A stretch of DNA of 64,000 bases. Source: Rhynchopus euleeides. Lineage: Eukaryota; Euglenozoa; Diplonemea; Diplonemida; Diplonemidae. Numbering within the stretch: the first letter of the stretch is position 1; the number at the start of each line of letters is the position of its first letter. The position numbers were made by a program, and so were the translations under genes. Below are positions 10,160 to 21,007 of this stretch, one piece after another. The DNA is taken from the NCBI GenBank assembly GCA_963210315.1, contig OY723252.1:1488001-1552000 (forward strand). Direction: 5' to 3'. The notes under the pieces are model-generated. The model was not told where the DNA came from. It saw only the letters and a list, made by a program, of their open reading frames with translations, and made no database searches.

Positions 10160-10224
10160 AGGAGAACACGCAGGCTGTGCAGACTCAGGCGCAGCCTGAG
10201 TCTGCACAGCCTGCGTGTTCTCCT
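10160..10224. repeat. Perfect 30 bp hairpin
   Basis: Bases 10160-10189 are exactly complementary to 10195-10224 with a 5-base loop (CGCAG). The arm contains GAACACGCAGGCTGTGCAGA. It overlaps the upstream end of the decayed minus-strand coding region. No T-run follows, so it is not an obvious terminator. Confidence 0.85.
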
Positions 10225-10914
10225 GGTGATCGGTGCTGCACGACTAGAACTAGATTCGTGGTGCCGGGGAGGTGTTGGGTATGAAGACCGTTCAGACTTT
10301 TTGATTTTTTCTAGATTCATGGTGTGGGAGGAGGGCGGGAGGGGGTCGCAAACAACCGTCGGAAGCTGGGAAGACGGGAAACCGCGGCAAAAAAACGGTG
10401 TGAGTGAAGGAACTCCTGGACCAAAAAAGTGGGTAAATTTGTACTATTTAGAATTGGCCAAAACCTGGAAATGGGCACTATTTAACCGGATGGCTGCGCA
10501 TAATATTAAATATAACGCATAATATTAAATACCTCGTAATATTAAATAGGGCGTTTTTTGGGCGTTTTTTTCGGCTAGTAGGCCAAAAGAGGTCATCTCC
10601 GGGGACGCACAGTGTCTGTACATGACGTAGGTGACTGAAAAAGGTAACTTTCAATGCAGGCACCCACATTTTGAGGGAAAGCCGGAATTGAAGGTTCTTT
10701 TATTATCGGCTAGTCAACCTCCACGACCGGGTTGGAGAACCCGCATTTGGTTCGATCAACGTACCTCGGTACAGAACCAAATAGTTTTTCTCCATGGACG
10801 GTTTTGGAGGCTAGCCACGTTCTCGTTACCCCCCAACTACCCCCCTTTCTTGTGATACCTAAAGCACGGTCGACTCCTCCCTAGGTACAGATGGTATAAG
10901 TTGAATTCGGATGC
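10225..10914. other. Stretch with no recognised gene; short AT-rich repeats
   Basis: Low-complexity sequence with three tandem copies of a (C)ATAATATTAAATA or GTAATATTAAATA motif at about 10499-10547. The same motif recurs near 18198-18255 and 18637-18695. No protein or RNA gene was recognised. Confidence 0.5.
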
Positions 10915-13115
10915 ACATCGCGCCCACTGTGGCGCACGTTAACGCTAATGACTGTGTGATGAGCAACCGGCCCCATAAACAGGCGCCCGGCTCTGCCAAT
11001 GACCGTGTAGTGTGCAACCGGCCCCATAAACAGGCGCCCGGCTCTGCTGGTCAACGTGAGATGAGCAACCGACCCCTTAACTGGCGCTCGGCTCTGCCAA
11101 CGACCTTGTAGCGAGCAACCGACCCCTTAACTGGCGCTCGGCTCTGCCAATGACCGTGTAGTGAGCAACCGACCCCTTAACCGGCGCTCGGCTCTGCTGG
11201 TCAGCGTGAGATGAGCAACCGACCCCCTTAACTGGCGCTCGGCTCTGCCAACGACCGTGTAGTGAGCAACCGACCCCTTAACCGGCGCTCGGCTCTGCTG
11301 GTCAGCGAGAGATGAGCAACCGACCCCTTAACTGGCGCTCGGCTCTGCCAACGACCTTGTAGCGAGCAACCGACCCCTTAACTGGCGCTCGGCTCTGCCA
11401 ATGACCGTGTAGTGAGCAACCGACCCCTTAACCGGCGCTCGGCTCTGCTGGTCAGCGTGAGATGAGCAACCGACCCCCTTAACTGGCGCTCGGCTCTGCC
11501 AACGACCGTGTAGTGAGCAACCGACCCCTTAACTGGCGCTCGGCTCTGCCAACGACCTTGTAGCGAGCAACCGACCCCTTAACTGGCGCTCGGCTCTGCC
11601 AATGACCGTGTAGTGAGCAACCGACCCCTTAACCGGCGCTCGGCTCTGCTGGTCAGCGTGAGATGAGCAACCGACCCCCTTAACTGGCGCTCGGCTCTGC
11701 CAACGACCGTGTAGTGAGCAACCGACCCCTTAACCGGCGCTCGGCTCTGCTGGTCAGCGAGAGATGAGCAACCGACCCCTTAACTGGCGCTCGGCTCTGC
11801 CAACGACCGTGTAGCGAGCAACCGACCCCTTAACTGGCGCTCGGCTCTGCCAATGACCGTGTAGTGAGCAACCGACCCCTTAACCGGCGCTCGGCTCTGC
11901 TGGTCAGCGAGAGATGAGCAACCGACCCCTTAACTGGCGCTCGGCTCTGCCAACGACCGTGTAGTGAGCAACCGACCCCTTAACTGGCGCTCGGCTCTGC
12001 TGGTCAGCGTGAGATGAGCAACCGACCCCTTAACCGGCGCTCGGCTCTGCTGGTCAGCGTGAGATGAGCAACCGACCCCCTTAACTGGCGCTCGGCTCTG
12101 CCAACGACCGTGTAGTGAGCAACCGACCCCTTAACCGGCGCTCGGCTCTGCTGGTCAGCGAGAGATGAGCAACCGACCCCTTAACTGGCGCTCGGCTCTG
12201 CCAACGACCTTGTAGCGAGCAACCGACCCCTTAACTGGCGCTCGGCTCTGCCAATGACCGTGTAGTGAGCAACCGACCCCTTAACCGGCGCTCGGCTCTG
12301 CTGGTCAGCGTGAGATGAGCAACCGACCCCCTTAACTGGCGCTCGGCTCTGCCAACGACCGTGTAGTGAGCAACCGACCCCTTAACTGGCGCTCGGCTCT
12401 GCCAACGACCTTGTAGCGAGCAACCGACCCCTTAACTGGCGCTCGGCTCTGCCAATGACCGTGTAGTGAGCAACCGACCCCTTAACCGGCGCTCGGCTCT
12501 GCTGGTCAGCGTGAGATGAGCAACCGACCCCCTTAACTGGCGCTCGGCTCTGCCAACGACCGTGTAGTGAGCAACCGACCCCTTAACCGGCGCTCGGCTC
12601 TGCTGGTCAGCGAGAGATGAGCAACCGACCCCTTAACTGGCGCTCGGCTCTGCCAACGACCGTGTAGCGAGCAACCGACCCCTTAACTGGCGCTCGGCTC
12701 TGCCAATGACCGTGTAGTGAGCAACCGACCCCTTAACCGGCGCTCGGCTCTGCTGGTCAGCGAGAGATGAGCAACCGACCCCTTAACTGGCGCTCGGCTC
12801 TGCCAACGACCGTGTAGTGAGCAACCGACCCCTTAACTGGCGCTCGGCTCTGCTGGTCAGCGTGAGATGAGCAACCGACCCCTTAACCGGCGCTCGGCTC
12901 TGCCAATGACCGTGTCGCGAGCAACCGACCCCTTAACTGGCGCTCAGCTCTGCTGGTCAGCGTGTGATGAGCAACCGTCCCCTTCGCTGGCGCCCGGCTC
13001 TACTAACGACCGTGTAGTGAGCGACCGGCCCCTGAACAGGCGCTCGGCTCTGCTGGTCAGCATGTAATGAGCAACCGGCCCCATAACAGGCGCCCGGCTC
13101 TGCTAGTCAACAGGA
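10915..13115 (+). repeat. 50 bp satellite array with higher-order structure
   Basis: About 44 head-to-tail monomers of 50-51 bases (GAGCAACCGACCCCTTAACT, then GGCGCTCGGCTCTGC and a variable part). Variants differ after CTCTGC: CAACGACCTTGTAGC, CAATGACCGTGTAGT, TGGTCAGCGTGAGAT, TGGTCAGCGAGAGAT and CAACGACCGTGTAGT. Their order repeats with a period of about 853 bases: sequence at 11221 reappears at 12074, and 11331 at 12184. That is about 17 monomers. Edge monomers (before about 11050 and after about 12900) are more diverged, as usual for satellites. Short open frames inside are a by-product of the period. Confidence 0.95.
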
Positions 13116-13640
13116 GCAACTGGCCCCGGCACGGCCTCACACCTCATAATTCCCGAGGCACGGAGGTGACGCCCTCCTGACGCGCAAATGCCCGAGGCAA
13201 TGAGGAGACGCCCTCACATATCCTGTTCCCGACACAAGGAAGTGGTGCCTTCCCTCGAATACGGATCTCCGCGACAAGGAGTTGGATTTGAAGAGCCCGC
13301 TCGGCGTTCAGAGGCCCCCTTTGGTATGTGAACGCTCGACGACTGGAGGGGTCACCCCCTCCTTCATGTGGGAACGCTCGGCATTCGTCAGCAACGCCCT
13401 CCTTGGGTATGGGAACGCTCAGCGTCTGGAGGAGACACTCTCCTGTGTGTGACTACTCGGTATTCGGAGATGACACTTTCCTTTGCATGTAGGCGTCCAA
13501 CATTCGAAGACGGGAGACCCTTTCATGGCAGCATTGGAGGCAGGAAGTGTCATCGCCTCGTGCCCATGTGGTCGGCAGATGTAGATGGCAACCCTCAGGC
13601 AGTGTGGGTGACCGCACGGCTCTCGGGGGCTCACCACGCA
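13116..13640 (+). repeat. Degenerate minisatellite-like region
   Basis: Loose repeats of about 35-50 bases with a GAGGCACGGAGGTGACGCC / CTCC core run from the satellite edge to about 13530. Similar units (ACGAAGGTGACGTCCATCC, ACGGAGGCGACGCCCTCC) recur at 16180-16450. The spacing is irregular, and no coding sense was found. A run of 16 C follows at about 13656. Confidence 0.5.
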
Positions 13641-15479
13641 GGAGTATAAAGGAAACCCCCCCCCCCCCCCCCGGTCGTGCACGCGCCAAGGGGACGATGA
13701 GGCCGCGCCCGCCCCCGCCTATGTCCCAAGTACGCCTGACATGGACAGATCATTGAGTGCTATCATAATGGGACACCGAGTACACACCTCCGTACGGATG
13801 TACGCGATCTGGAGTCTCCTGAGCAAGAGCCATAAACAACGGCTGTGCCCCGAGTCTTCAGGTGAGAAGCTGTTAGCAAATGTTACCACCTGTCACAATC
13901 GTCGGATACCCAGGGGTACCGCCTACCTGGCGTATGCGTGCCCGTAAACCGGTTCAGACGCGCTCCCCTCTTGGTATACACGACAGGTCAGAGAGAAGAT
14001 ACCCTCATTGTACTCGGACGCCCGGGGTATGGAGATGCCAGCGCAGTCGGCTATCTGACAGAGCAGCCAGGCAGGTGTGTTATTGGCCCCGACGTCGAAT
14101 GGAGCCATGGCAGGCACACAGCGAAGGACGCGTCCGGCTCTCCACTCACAGCATCCGTACCCGCGGGTCCACCTGTCGCTACCGGCTGCGTCCACTCAAC
14201 ACGCCTTACCCCGGCCCACATGAGTATGCCTGACATGTACACCCTGGAGAGCTACGCCGATCTCGCTGTCGATGGCAGGTGCTGTGTCGCAGAGCGACCT
14301 ACCCAACCCCTCCGCCACCTGCTGGAGGCGTCTGGGGAATCACACCTCAAGCTCATCATCCGATACGGCTAGCCTACTCCCTGGATACCCCCTGCTGCGC
14401 CCCCTACAACTCCACTTCGACTCCCCCACTACCTCTGATGTTCCTAGCAGTACCGCTGATGTCTCTTCGACACCCACGTATAGAAACCCGAACCACCGCG
14501 CCCTCTCAGCCTGTCACATGGATGAATCTTTCCCCCGATCGGCTCGGTCAGTATGCCCGTCACACCCTGCAAGTGAGATAGGAGCCTTTAGCAAGCTCTC
14601 GTCACAAGCGCCCATCAGCTGACCAGTAATAGGGCTGTGCCAAGACGTCATGAGCCTGTGGCTTCAGACACGTGCTGACCTAGACTATCCCCGGGTTGAG
14701 ACAGTAGCGATCACGGGCAGGCGCTCAGTGAAGTCTGCGCCGCTTGACGAAGATCCACGCCGTGTCCCTCCCGTGGCTGCATCTCTGGGGACCGAAAAGG
14801 AATCATCATGCCAGGGTAAATCCGGGCATCACCGGCGCGCTGTTCCCGGCAGCGACCTCTCTGCTCTTAACGACACTTCAATTGCTGCCAAAGGCATCTA
14901 CGACTCCCGCCGATGCACCTCCGATATGGTGATTGAACGCCGCAAGGGATACGGGATGCCACATCATGCGTGTACTAAGGAATGACAGGTCAAACGCAAC
15001 AGACGCCTCGCAACCCCAAAGACGCTGAGGTGCTGACATGTAGGGAGGAAAACTCATCCCTACAGGAGAACGCCTTCGACCCCCTCTCGATCGCCGCTTA
15101 TCCGCCGATCTCGCAGATGCGTGGCCATCCGCGGTGGCGCCGACCTCTCACGACGTCTTCATCCGCAGGGATTGCCCCCTCCCTTTGTGGTCCCTCGGCT
15201 GCGGCCGGATGCTCAACTGTGCCCCCATCCACGCCGACCCCAGGGTTCGCACAAGGCCGCTCTGCGGTGGCGCGTGACCTGTCATGGCGTCAGTAACCTC
15301 CCGTTGTATCTGACCCCTTAGACGAGGACCGTAAACCCCGAGATAGAAACCCTTCGCGGCCAGGCGAACGAGGATGTCGAACAACCCCAGGCCTCACAGG
15401 GAAGTTGCACGAAGCGTCTCCGCCACGAAAGATACCCGCAACGTATGGACGTGCAGAGCACCGCGCGCAGGCTGCGGAG
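13641..15479. other. Gene-poor stretch, nothing recognised
   Basis: No open frame has recognisable domains. Composition is balanced and codon-like signal is weak. Isolated fragments resemble the DUF4116 relic just downstream (for example CTACGCCGATCTCGCTGTCG near 14253), suggesting the whole stretch may be old, heavily mutated coding sequence. Confidence 0.35.
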
Positions 15480-15700
15480 ATCCAACGAGAGGCGATTCTC
15501 TGGGACGGCAGGGCCGTCGAAGAGACAGGGTGGCGATGCTCGCCTCGATGCCCAGCTGAGCGTGAGGTTCACTCCGACGCACTTGAATGTGCACCCTCAC
15601 ACCTGAAGAAGGACGGGGAGTTGGTACTGGCAGAAGATTCGTGATGCCGCATATCAAGCTGCTGGGATGCGCCTTGGAGTACGCCGATGACGGATAACGG
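15480..15700 (+). pseudogene. Decayed DUF4116 repeat gene fragment
   Basis: The plus strand encodes EIQREAILWDG, then ECAPSHLKKDGELVLAED, then GCALEYADD, in more than one frame. These match FQREAVLWDG and CTPPHLKKDEEVVLAGV of the intact DUF4116 gene at 32214-34400 and ALEYADDS of the gene at 51770. The order matches the intact family. The fragment lies about 17 kb from the nearest living copy and is far more diverged than the copies at 32-64 kb. It is an old relic of the same family. Confidence 0.6.
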
Positions 15701-17555
15701 TAGTCTGATCAAACGTTCCTGCTCGACACACAAGACGAGGCGAGAAAGACAGCGATCGGTCCAATGAGGCTCATTCCTCGACGTATGGCGCAGCGCATAG
15801 CGCGCTGCGGATGCTGACGATCTGAAGTAGGTGGGTTTGCTGCCCCGCGTCAGAGGCGACAGATGTGGAGCTGGCACACAACGCAACGCCCCTCGACACC
15901 AGAATACCGTGAGGAACCACACCCGTCGAGCAGGCCGCGTATCAACAAACAAAGGGATCTCAAATCACGGAGACCCTCAACACCTACCTCGTGTGCAGCC
16001 CAGGACCGGAAGCTGTCCACGGCCAGATCAGCTCCCTAAAGCAACTATCGACGCATCCTTGTGCATGATCTTCGACCCTGAGGAATAGCAGCCTAGGTAT
16101 CGCAGTTGCACAGATACATCGTAACCACGCACCAGACATGCGTGACCTCCATCGGTGACGACTCCTTCTGCTCTGATGCCGAGACAAGGAGGCGACCTCC
16201 GTCCGGGAACGCGGAGGTGAAGCCATCCTTTTTGTGACCGCGCCCACGACACGAAGGTGACGTCCATCCTTTGCAATATGAGCGCCCGAGGTGCGGACGT
16301 GAAGTCCTATTGAGAACACCAGGGACGTGAATGTGACGCCCCTCTCTTACGATAGCTTCCTAGGCATGGACGCGATATCCGTATTATGAATATCTAGTAC
16401 GGAGGCGACGCCCTCCTTTTGATAGTACCCGATACGCGGAAGTGCCGTCCTCATTTCCCGACAGGTATGTTCTCGTCCCTACATCGACCTCGAAGCAACT
16501 CTCCGGGCAATCAGGCATGAGGATACCTGTTTCACGCGCACAACCGGTTCCTCTTCCTTATACCGGCAAATGTCTCATCCCGATCGGGCATGGAGATGGA
16601 CGCCCCCCCCCCCCCCCCCAGTTGTGTGTGTAACATCGGATCCTCGCGCTGATGGTTTGAGCCAGTGCACCCGCTGCACTAGATACTCCCACCACAATGA
16701 GCCAGCGGCGACCAGCAGTGCACTCTCGGCCACGACAAGCCCGAAGCTGCGGACGACAGCGAAAAGGTCAACCCGGCGCATGAGTAAGGAAGCACCCGCC
16801 GGGAGGCATGGCAGGCCTAGCGACATGCTCGACACCAAGCCACTGCGCAGCAATTTGGATCCCTGTATACCGAGCTTCTGCAAGGAACCCTCAGGTGCAC
16901 GGAGGTGATGAGGATAGACAGCAGACGAGCAGATACTCCGCATCGCAGCACCCGGGGGCCTTGTCTCGAAGGACTCGAAACGGACCTACGTGTGTTGACC
17001 CCTTCGTCACCGTGTCAAACACATTCAGCTTAAGAGGGACCTCGCAAAACAGCTGCTGATGCCTGCGTTCACGCCGAATCTGCCCGCGTCGTGGCCCCCG
17101 ATACAAAGCTGGGTGATGTGACGAGTGTATTCACCGATGTGCGCTCCGCAACGCCGATATGAGAGGCGTGAAGCGTACCATGTCAACCCACACGATCCGC
17201 TGTCTCATGCAGGCCTGCATAGGCTATGAAGTGAAAATCATTGGAGATGCCTCCATGGTGGCCTTCGTCAACCCTGCGTCCGGTGTGAACTCCGCCATCC
17301 GTACGCGCCCTGCTGTCTGCGAAGGCCCAGGCGCAAGAAGCCGAGTAGCGATACAATACGAATTACCGCCACTACATCATGATGATCAGAAGCTGATGAA
17401 AACATCGCACCCATACCTGGTGCGAACTGGCGAAGTTGTCTGCGATTGACAGTTCGTCGGTGGACGCTTCCTGCTCTCTGAGACGACTGCGCGGGGCCTG
17501 GACAACGGTGCATGAATCACGCGGTCACCTGGGCGAACGGACCTCTCAGATCGAC
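15701..17555. other. Gene-poor stretch with degenerate repeats
   Basis: Contains the second block of degenerate GAGGTGACGCC-type repeats (16180-16450) and a run of about 17 C at 16602-16619. No gene was recognised. Short frames such as 17159-17449 have no known domains. Confidence 0.35.
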
Positions 17556-17960
17556 CCTACGTGAGTTCATCAGCTGTCCCAACTGTCCGCTAAGCCTGCA
17601 GCCTGCGCAGACCGACAATGTGACCCACGCGATCGGTGCGATATCACAACGCAGGATGGTATCTACTACTCCTGCATCCTGCGTTGAGACACATGGGTCT
17701 GGACTACAACCGCCGACTACGTCTGCTGGAGATCGGATGTCTCAAGGCCAGATCCCGACCCTGACAACACCTGATGACTACTGCGCTACTCCCTTGTATG
17801 AGCGAGACTGCGATGGGATCAGGTCGCCCATAGAGAGCAGCGAAGGGATGACAAGTCTTCTCTATGGGCCACCTGTATGTCCTCAATATCGATCGAGCCA
17901 GGCGGCAACTAATGACAATCCACGGACCGCCTGGCTTCTCGATATGTCCCATCGCAGACG
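17556..17960. other. Hairpin-rich segment
   Basis: Three imperfect stem-loops follow closely. The first is CAACGCAGGATG with CATCCTGCGTTG (about 17648-17693). The second is GGTCGCCCATAGAGAG with CTTCTCTATGGGCCACC (about 17821-17875). The third is ATCGAGCCAGGCGG with CCGCCTGGCTTCTCGAT (about 17891-17943). Such spacing could be a folded non-coding RNA or decayed inverted repeats. No known RNA family was recognised. Confidence 0.4.
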
Positions 17961-18251
17961 AGGTATCAGGTGCATGCCAATGCATATATGTATTATCTTG
18001 ATGGATGTGCATACCGAAAGATGTCTATCAATATGTTGGAACAACCTTACGTGTGTGGTAAAGGATGTTGAGGATAGAGAGATCCGAAACATCAACAAGC
18101 TGGAGTTGACCCTCGATAATAAAATCCTATTTTCAGCACCCGTTGTTCGCCAGCGGTTTTTTGCAAGTGAGTCCTGATAGCAAAACGCCCAGAACTCATA
18201 ATATTAAATATAGGCCCCCAAAACTCATAATATTAAATATAACTCATAATA

Positions 18252-18623
18252 TTACTGGGGGGGGGGCAAATACAAGCATACATGCTAATACAAGCATACA
18301 TGCGAATACAAGCATATTATGAAAATCCGGATTTATATAAAAATTTCAGGCTAATAGAAGCATACATGCTTGTATTAGCCTGGTAGAAAATATTGGGTAT
18401 TTTTGGGGTTTTTGGGGGTTTTCCACCACAAAATAGCAATTTTTTCTACCAGGCTAATACAAGCATATATGCTTGTATTAGCCTGGTCAACAAAAATTGG
18501 GTTTTTAGCATGCTTGTATTCGCAGTATAACCATTTATAATTTTTCCAGAAAGCCCCGCATTATGCGAGCTGGCACGCTTAATACAAGCATATATGCTTG
18601 TATTTGCCCCCCCCCCCCAGTAA
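18252..18623. mobile_element. MITE with TTACTGGGGG termini
   Basis: The ends read TTACTGGGGGGG...CAAATACAAGCATA and the reverse complement (TATGCTTGTATTTGCCCC...CAGTAA). The interior carries repeated palindromes of the form AATACAAGCATATATGCTTG and copies of CTGGTAGAAAA/TTTTCTACCAG. No ORF. It is flanked on both sides by the ATAATATTAAATA motif (18198-18250 and 18637-18695), which may be an older element into which this one inserted. The ends match the larger element at 45006-46289. Confidence 0.7.
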
Positions 18624-18829
18624 ATATACGCATAATATTAAATATTCTATATTTAATATTATGCGGGGGGGGGGGGTTTATATTTAATATTATGCGGGAG
18701 GGGGGTTTAGTTGAGAATGTGTATGTTGATCCGGGAGTCATCGCGTGTGGATGGGGCGGGACGGGGCGCGGCAGTTGTGATGATGTGATAAGATGGGGCT
18801 GTCGGGCCAGTCGAAATTTTCTGGGGTCA

Positions 18830-18915
18830 AAAAAAATCGCAAAAAATCACAAACGGACCACAAAAAATCGCAAAAAATCACAAAAGGCGGTCGCGATTTT
18901 TTGCGATTTTTTGTC
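18830..18915. repeat. Hairpin of AAAAAATCGC/GCGATTTTTT motifs
   Basis: The left side has AAAAAATCGCAAAAAATCAC twice; the right side has GCGATTTTTTGCGATTTTTT. The two sides are complementary around GGACC..GGTCGCG. A very similar hairpin stands at 19944-20045, so the motif set is a repeat family rather than chance low complexity. Confidence 0.7.
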
Positions 18916-19440
18916 CTGGGCAAGACGTTAAACTACCTGGGAGGGCTTCCCCAGACCATGACGGGTGCTTGCACCAGGAGTCTGAAACAGCCACTCATGC
19001 CTTGCGATGCTCAAGTGCCTGCTGGACCCCTATGTCCTTCAGGCCCCAAAGCAGGCAACGATATGGGAGCAACCTAACAGGGGAGGTGAAGAGGGCACGG
19101 GTCTTAGCCTGATGACACACTGCAACCTCAAGGTGACTGGCGACACCTCTCCCACAGTCTGCGGCGACTCTGCCGTGGCGACAAGGCTTCCTGTCATGGG
19201 AGATCGCTGCGTGGATCAACGTGGCACCACCCGTGTGCTCGGCAGGTTGTTTCGGCACCTGTTTTCTCCGTGTCATGCTTTTCGTGAGCGTGTCAGGGAT
19301 GTTGGCACACGCTGGGGAGGGTTCACATGATGACATAACATATATCAGAAGCACACACCCACGTGGCGCTGTCCTTGGCAGGACTTTGAAAGTGCCGCCT
19401 TGATATCCTTGTTGGATAGAACCCTCATATCACACCCTCA
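18916..19440. other. Spacer without recognised gene
   Basis: Lies between T-rich repeats. The open frames are short and carry no known domain. It may be internal sequence of the TIR element. Confidence 0.35.
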
Positions 19441-19594
19441 ATCAGCTGACGATTTTTTGCGTTTTTTTGTGATTTTTTGTGATTTTTTTTGCGCCGGAAT
19501 TTTTTTTTTGGGTGGGGGTACCTGTAGGAAAGTACCCCCCTGGACAGGGGTACTTCACCCAATTGGAGTTTCCCAGTAAGGGGTATCAAGAGGC

Positions 19595-19730
19595 ACCCCA
19601 TGGCCAAAATGACCCCACCACGATCCGCACGGGTCCCAAATATCCCAAAGAACGGGTTTTTGAAAAATCCGAGGGGGGGGTCCCGCTGGGTGGGGAGGTG
19701 GGATGTGCTGGCTGCCGCTGGGTGGGCTGG
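19595..19730 (+). repeat. Dispersed repeat shared with 31200-31575
   Basis: Contains GACCCCACCACGATCCGCAC, a CCAAA..AAAGAACGGGTTTTTG stretch and GGGGTCCCGCTGGGTGGG. The same order occurs twice in tandem at 31275-31575. The sequence is non-coding, and copies differ by scattered changes. Confidence 0.6.
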
Positions 19731-19799
19731 AATGGCCAGCCCTCTTTTACGCCGCGGCCTCACTGCAGCAGCTCAACCCCGGTCACGCGGCTTGTTTGC

Positions 19800-19935
19800 C
19801 TTCGAGCATTGTTGTTCGTGTTGTGCATGTTTCTGCGCTAAGAGCCCGACGGAGCAAAAGTAGAACCTGCTGCGCTAGCCCCACCATGCCAGCCTCAGTC
19901 CGACAGGACGCGCGCAGGTACCGGGCCCCCTCTGC
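19800..19935. repeat. Diverged repeat shared with 60720-60835
   Basis: TTGTTGTTCGTG, AAGAGCCCG, ACCTGCTGCGC and ACAGGA-GCGCGCAGG-ACCGGGCCC occur in the same order in both places. On the minus strand both can encode RARxLRASCRT, so this may be the edge of a decayed element-encoded protein. Confidence 0.45.
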
Positions 19936-20121
19936 ACTGGAAACTCACAAAAAATCGCAAAAAAATCGCAAAAAATCACAAACGGGACACCAAAAATCAC
20001 AAAAGGCTGTCGCGGTTTTTGCGATTTTTTGTGTTTTTTTGTATAGCGTATCAGTTCTCGTGCGTCGTCTTTCGTAGACGTTCTGTACGATGCGGATCCG
20101 CTAATCCAACATAGCAAACGT

Positions 20122-20222
20122 TTTTTTGTGATTTTTTGTGATTTTTTTTTGCGATTTTTTGTGTTTTTTTGTGTTTTTTTGTGTTTTTTGTGTTTTTTTT
20201 GTGGGTTTTTGCGTTTTTTTGT
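20122..20222 (+). repeat. (TTTTTTGTG)n tract at the 5' edge of the LINE
   Basis: About 100 bases of TTTTTTTGTG, GATTTTTTGTG and GTGTTTTTTTG units immediately precede ORF1-like coding sequence. A shorter tract of the same units follows the LINE at 29063-29092. CGCTAATCCAAC occurs just before the left tract (20099-20110) and also in the LINE 3' end (29036-29047). Confidence 0.75.
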
Positions 20223-21007
20223 CGCTCCGTCAGGCCCTTGGGGACCTCGCCGCGCCCGACACCCCGACCCTGACGAGGTATGTTGTGTCAGGAGCGCGGC
20301 AAGGAGAACATTCCGCTGATGTGGAATACAGCCTGAAGCTCGCTGGCTGGGACGTGCACTCGTGTGCCACGTTTATGTCGCAAGGGAGCAGGACGTGCAT
20401 CGTCGCGTCGGCGAACCCTCCCCCCTTCGTCCAGGTGTTACGTCCTGGCCGCCCCTCGCTGTGGGTACGTATTGCCGGCAAGGATGATGCGAGGCCAACA
20501 CGCGCACGCACCTTCGTTGCGGAGAAGGGCCAGGCTAAGGGCAAACCTGTCCGTCTCCCGGCGCGCCTCGACACTGATGACCTCCTGGACTTCCCACACC
20601 TTCCTGAGAAGGGAACGCCCAAGTCGACGCCCAAACCGACACCTGAGTCTACACCAAAGCCAGCGCCGCAGGACCAGCCTGTCGACGACATGGATGCCAG
20701 CGATGACGTGAGTGATGATGACGCTGAGTCAGGCCCCCCTCCCACCAAAAAGTCGAGAGGTATGTTCGATGCGATGAAAGGCTTGATGCATCGTCTCACG
20801 CCGAAGAAGGGGACGGATGACATCGACGCTGAGATGGCGGCGGAGCACCAACACCGCTTCAACACGAAGCAGACGCGTCACCAGGAGGAATGGACATGCG
20901 ACATCTGTGACGAGCTGATAGAGACGGGCCGCGTGCGGAGGCAGTGCCTTGAGGCCAGGTGCAAAGTGCACGCGTGCATAGTGTGCTGCAAAGAACAACA
21001 ACAGTGA
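20222..21007 (+). CDS. LINE ORF1: basic/acidic linker protein with C-terminal Cys-rich domain
   Basis: Coding-like sequence (LRQALGDLAAPDTPTLTRY...) begins as the T-rich repeat ends, but the first in-frame ATG is at 20375 (MSQGSRTC). The true start may therefore be 20375, or upstream and non-ATG. After a globular-looking region (to about 20560) comes a Pro/Thr/Lys linker (KGTPKSTPKPTPESTPKP), an acidic DDVSDDDAE patch, a basic PTKKSRG segment and a C-terminal finger (CDICDELIE, QCLEARCKVHACIVCC). This resembles a RING/PHD-type Zn-binding pattern. LINE ORF1 proteins bind element RNA, and the finger may do this. The frame ends QQQ-TGA at 21007 and continues in frame into the 2A/ORF2 frame. The hydrophobic Phe run encoded further upstream is translated repeat, not protein. 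Confidence 0.65.
   Translation, partial: SLRQALGDLAAPDTPTLTRYVVSGARQGEHSADVEYSLKLAGWDVHSCATFMSQGSRTCIVASANPPPFVQVLRPGRPSLWVRIAGKDDARPTRARTFVAEKGQAKGKPVRLPARLDTDDLLDFPHLPEKGTPKSTPKPTPESTPKPAPQDQPVDDMDASDDVSDDDAESGPPPTKKSRGMFDAMKGLMHRLTPKKGTDDIDAEMAAEHQHRFNTKQTRHQEEWTCDICDELIETGRVRRQCLEARCKVHACIVCCKEQQQ

Noticed and set aside
10911-13067. Short frames in the satellite
   Set aside because: Periodic translations of the 50 bp monomer, which is not a multiple of three and so has no stable reading frame.
10915-13115. CRISPR array
   Set aside because: Monomers are contiguous without unique spacers, and the context is eukaryotic.
13641-18180. Genes in the frames of 100-220 codons in this stretch
   Set aside because: No domain, no consistent codon signal, no splice-supported extension; only the DUF4116 relic could be argued.
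20138-20221. Phe-rich hydrophobic N-terminus for LINE ORF1 (signal or membrane segment)
   Set aside because: It is the translation of TTTTTTGTG repeats that also occur elsewhere without coding; the initiating codon is not ATG.
5488-21007. Genetic code with TGA as a sense codon
   Set aside because: Two element frames are each interrupted once by TGA, but genes A, E, F and G all end in TGA at conserved family ends, so TGA works as a stop here.
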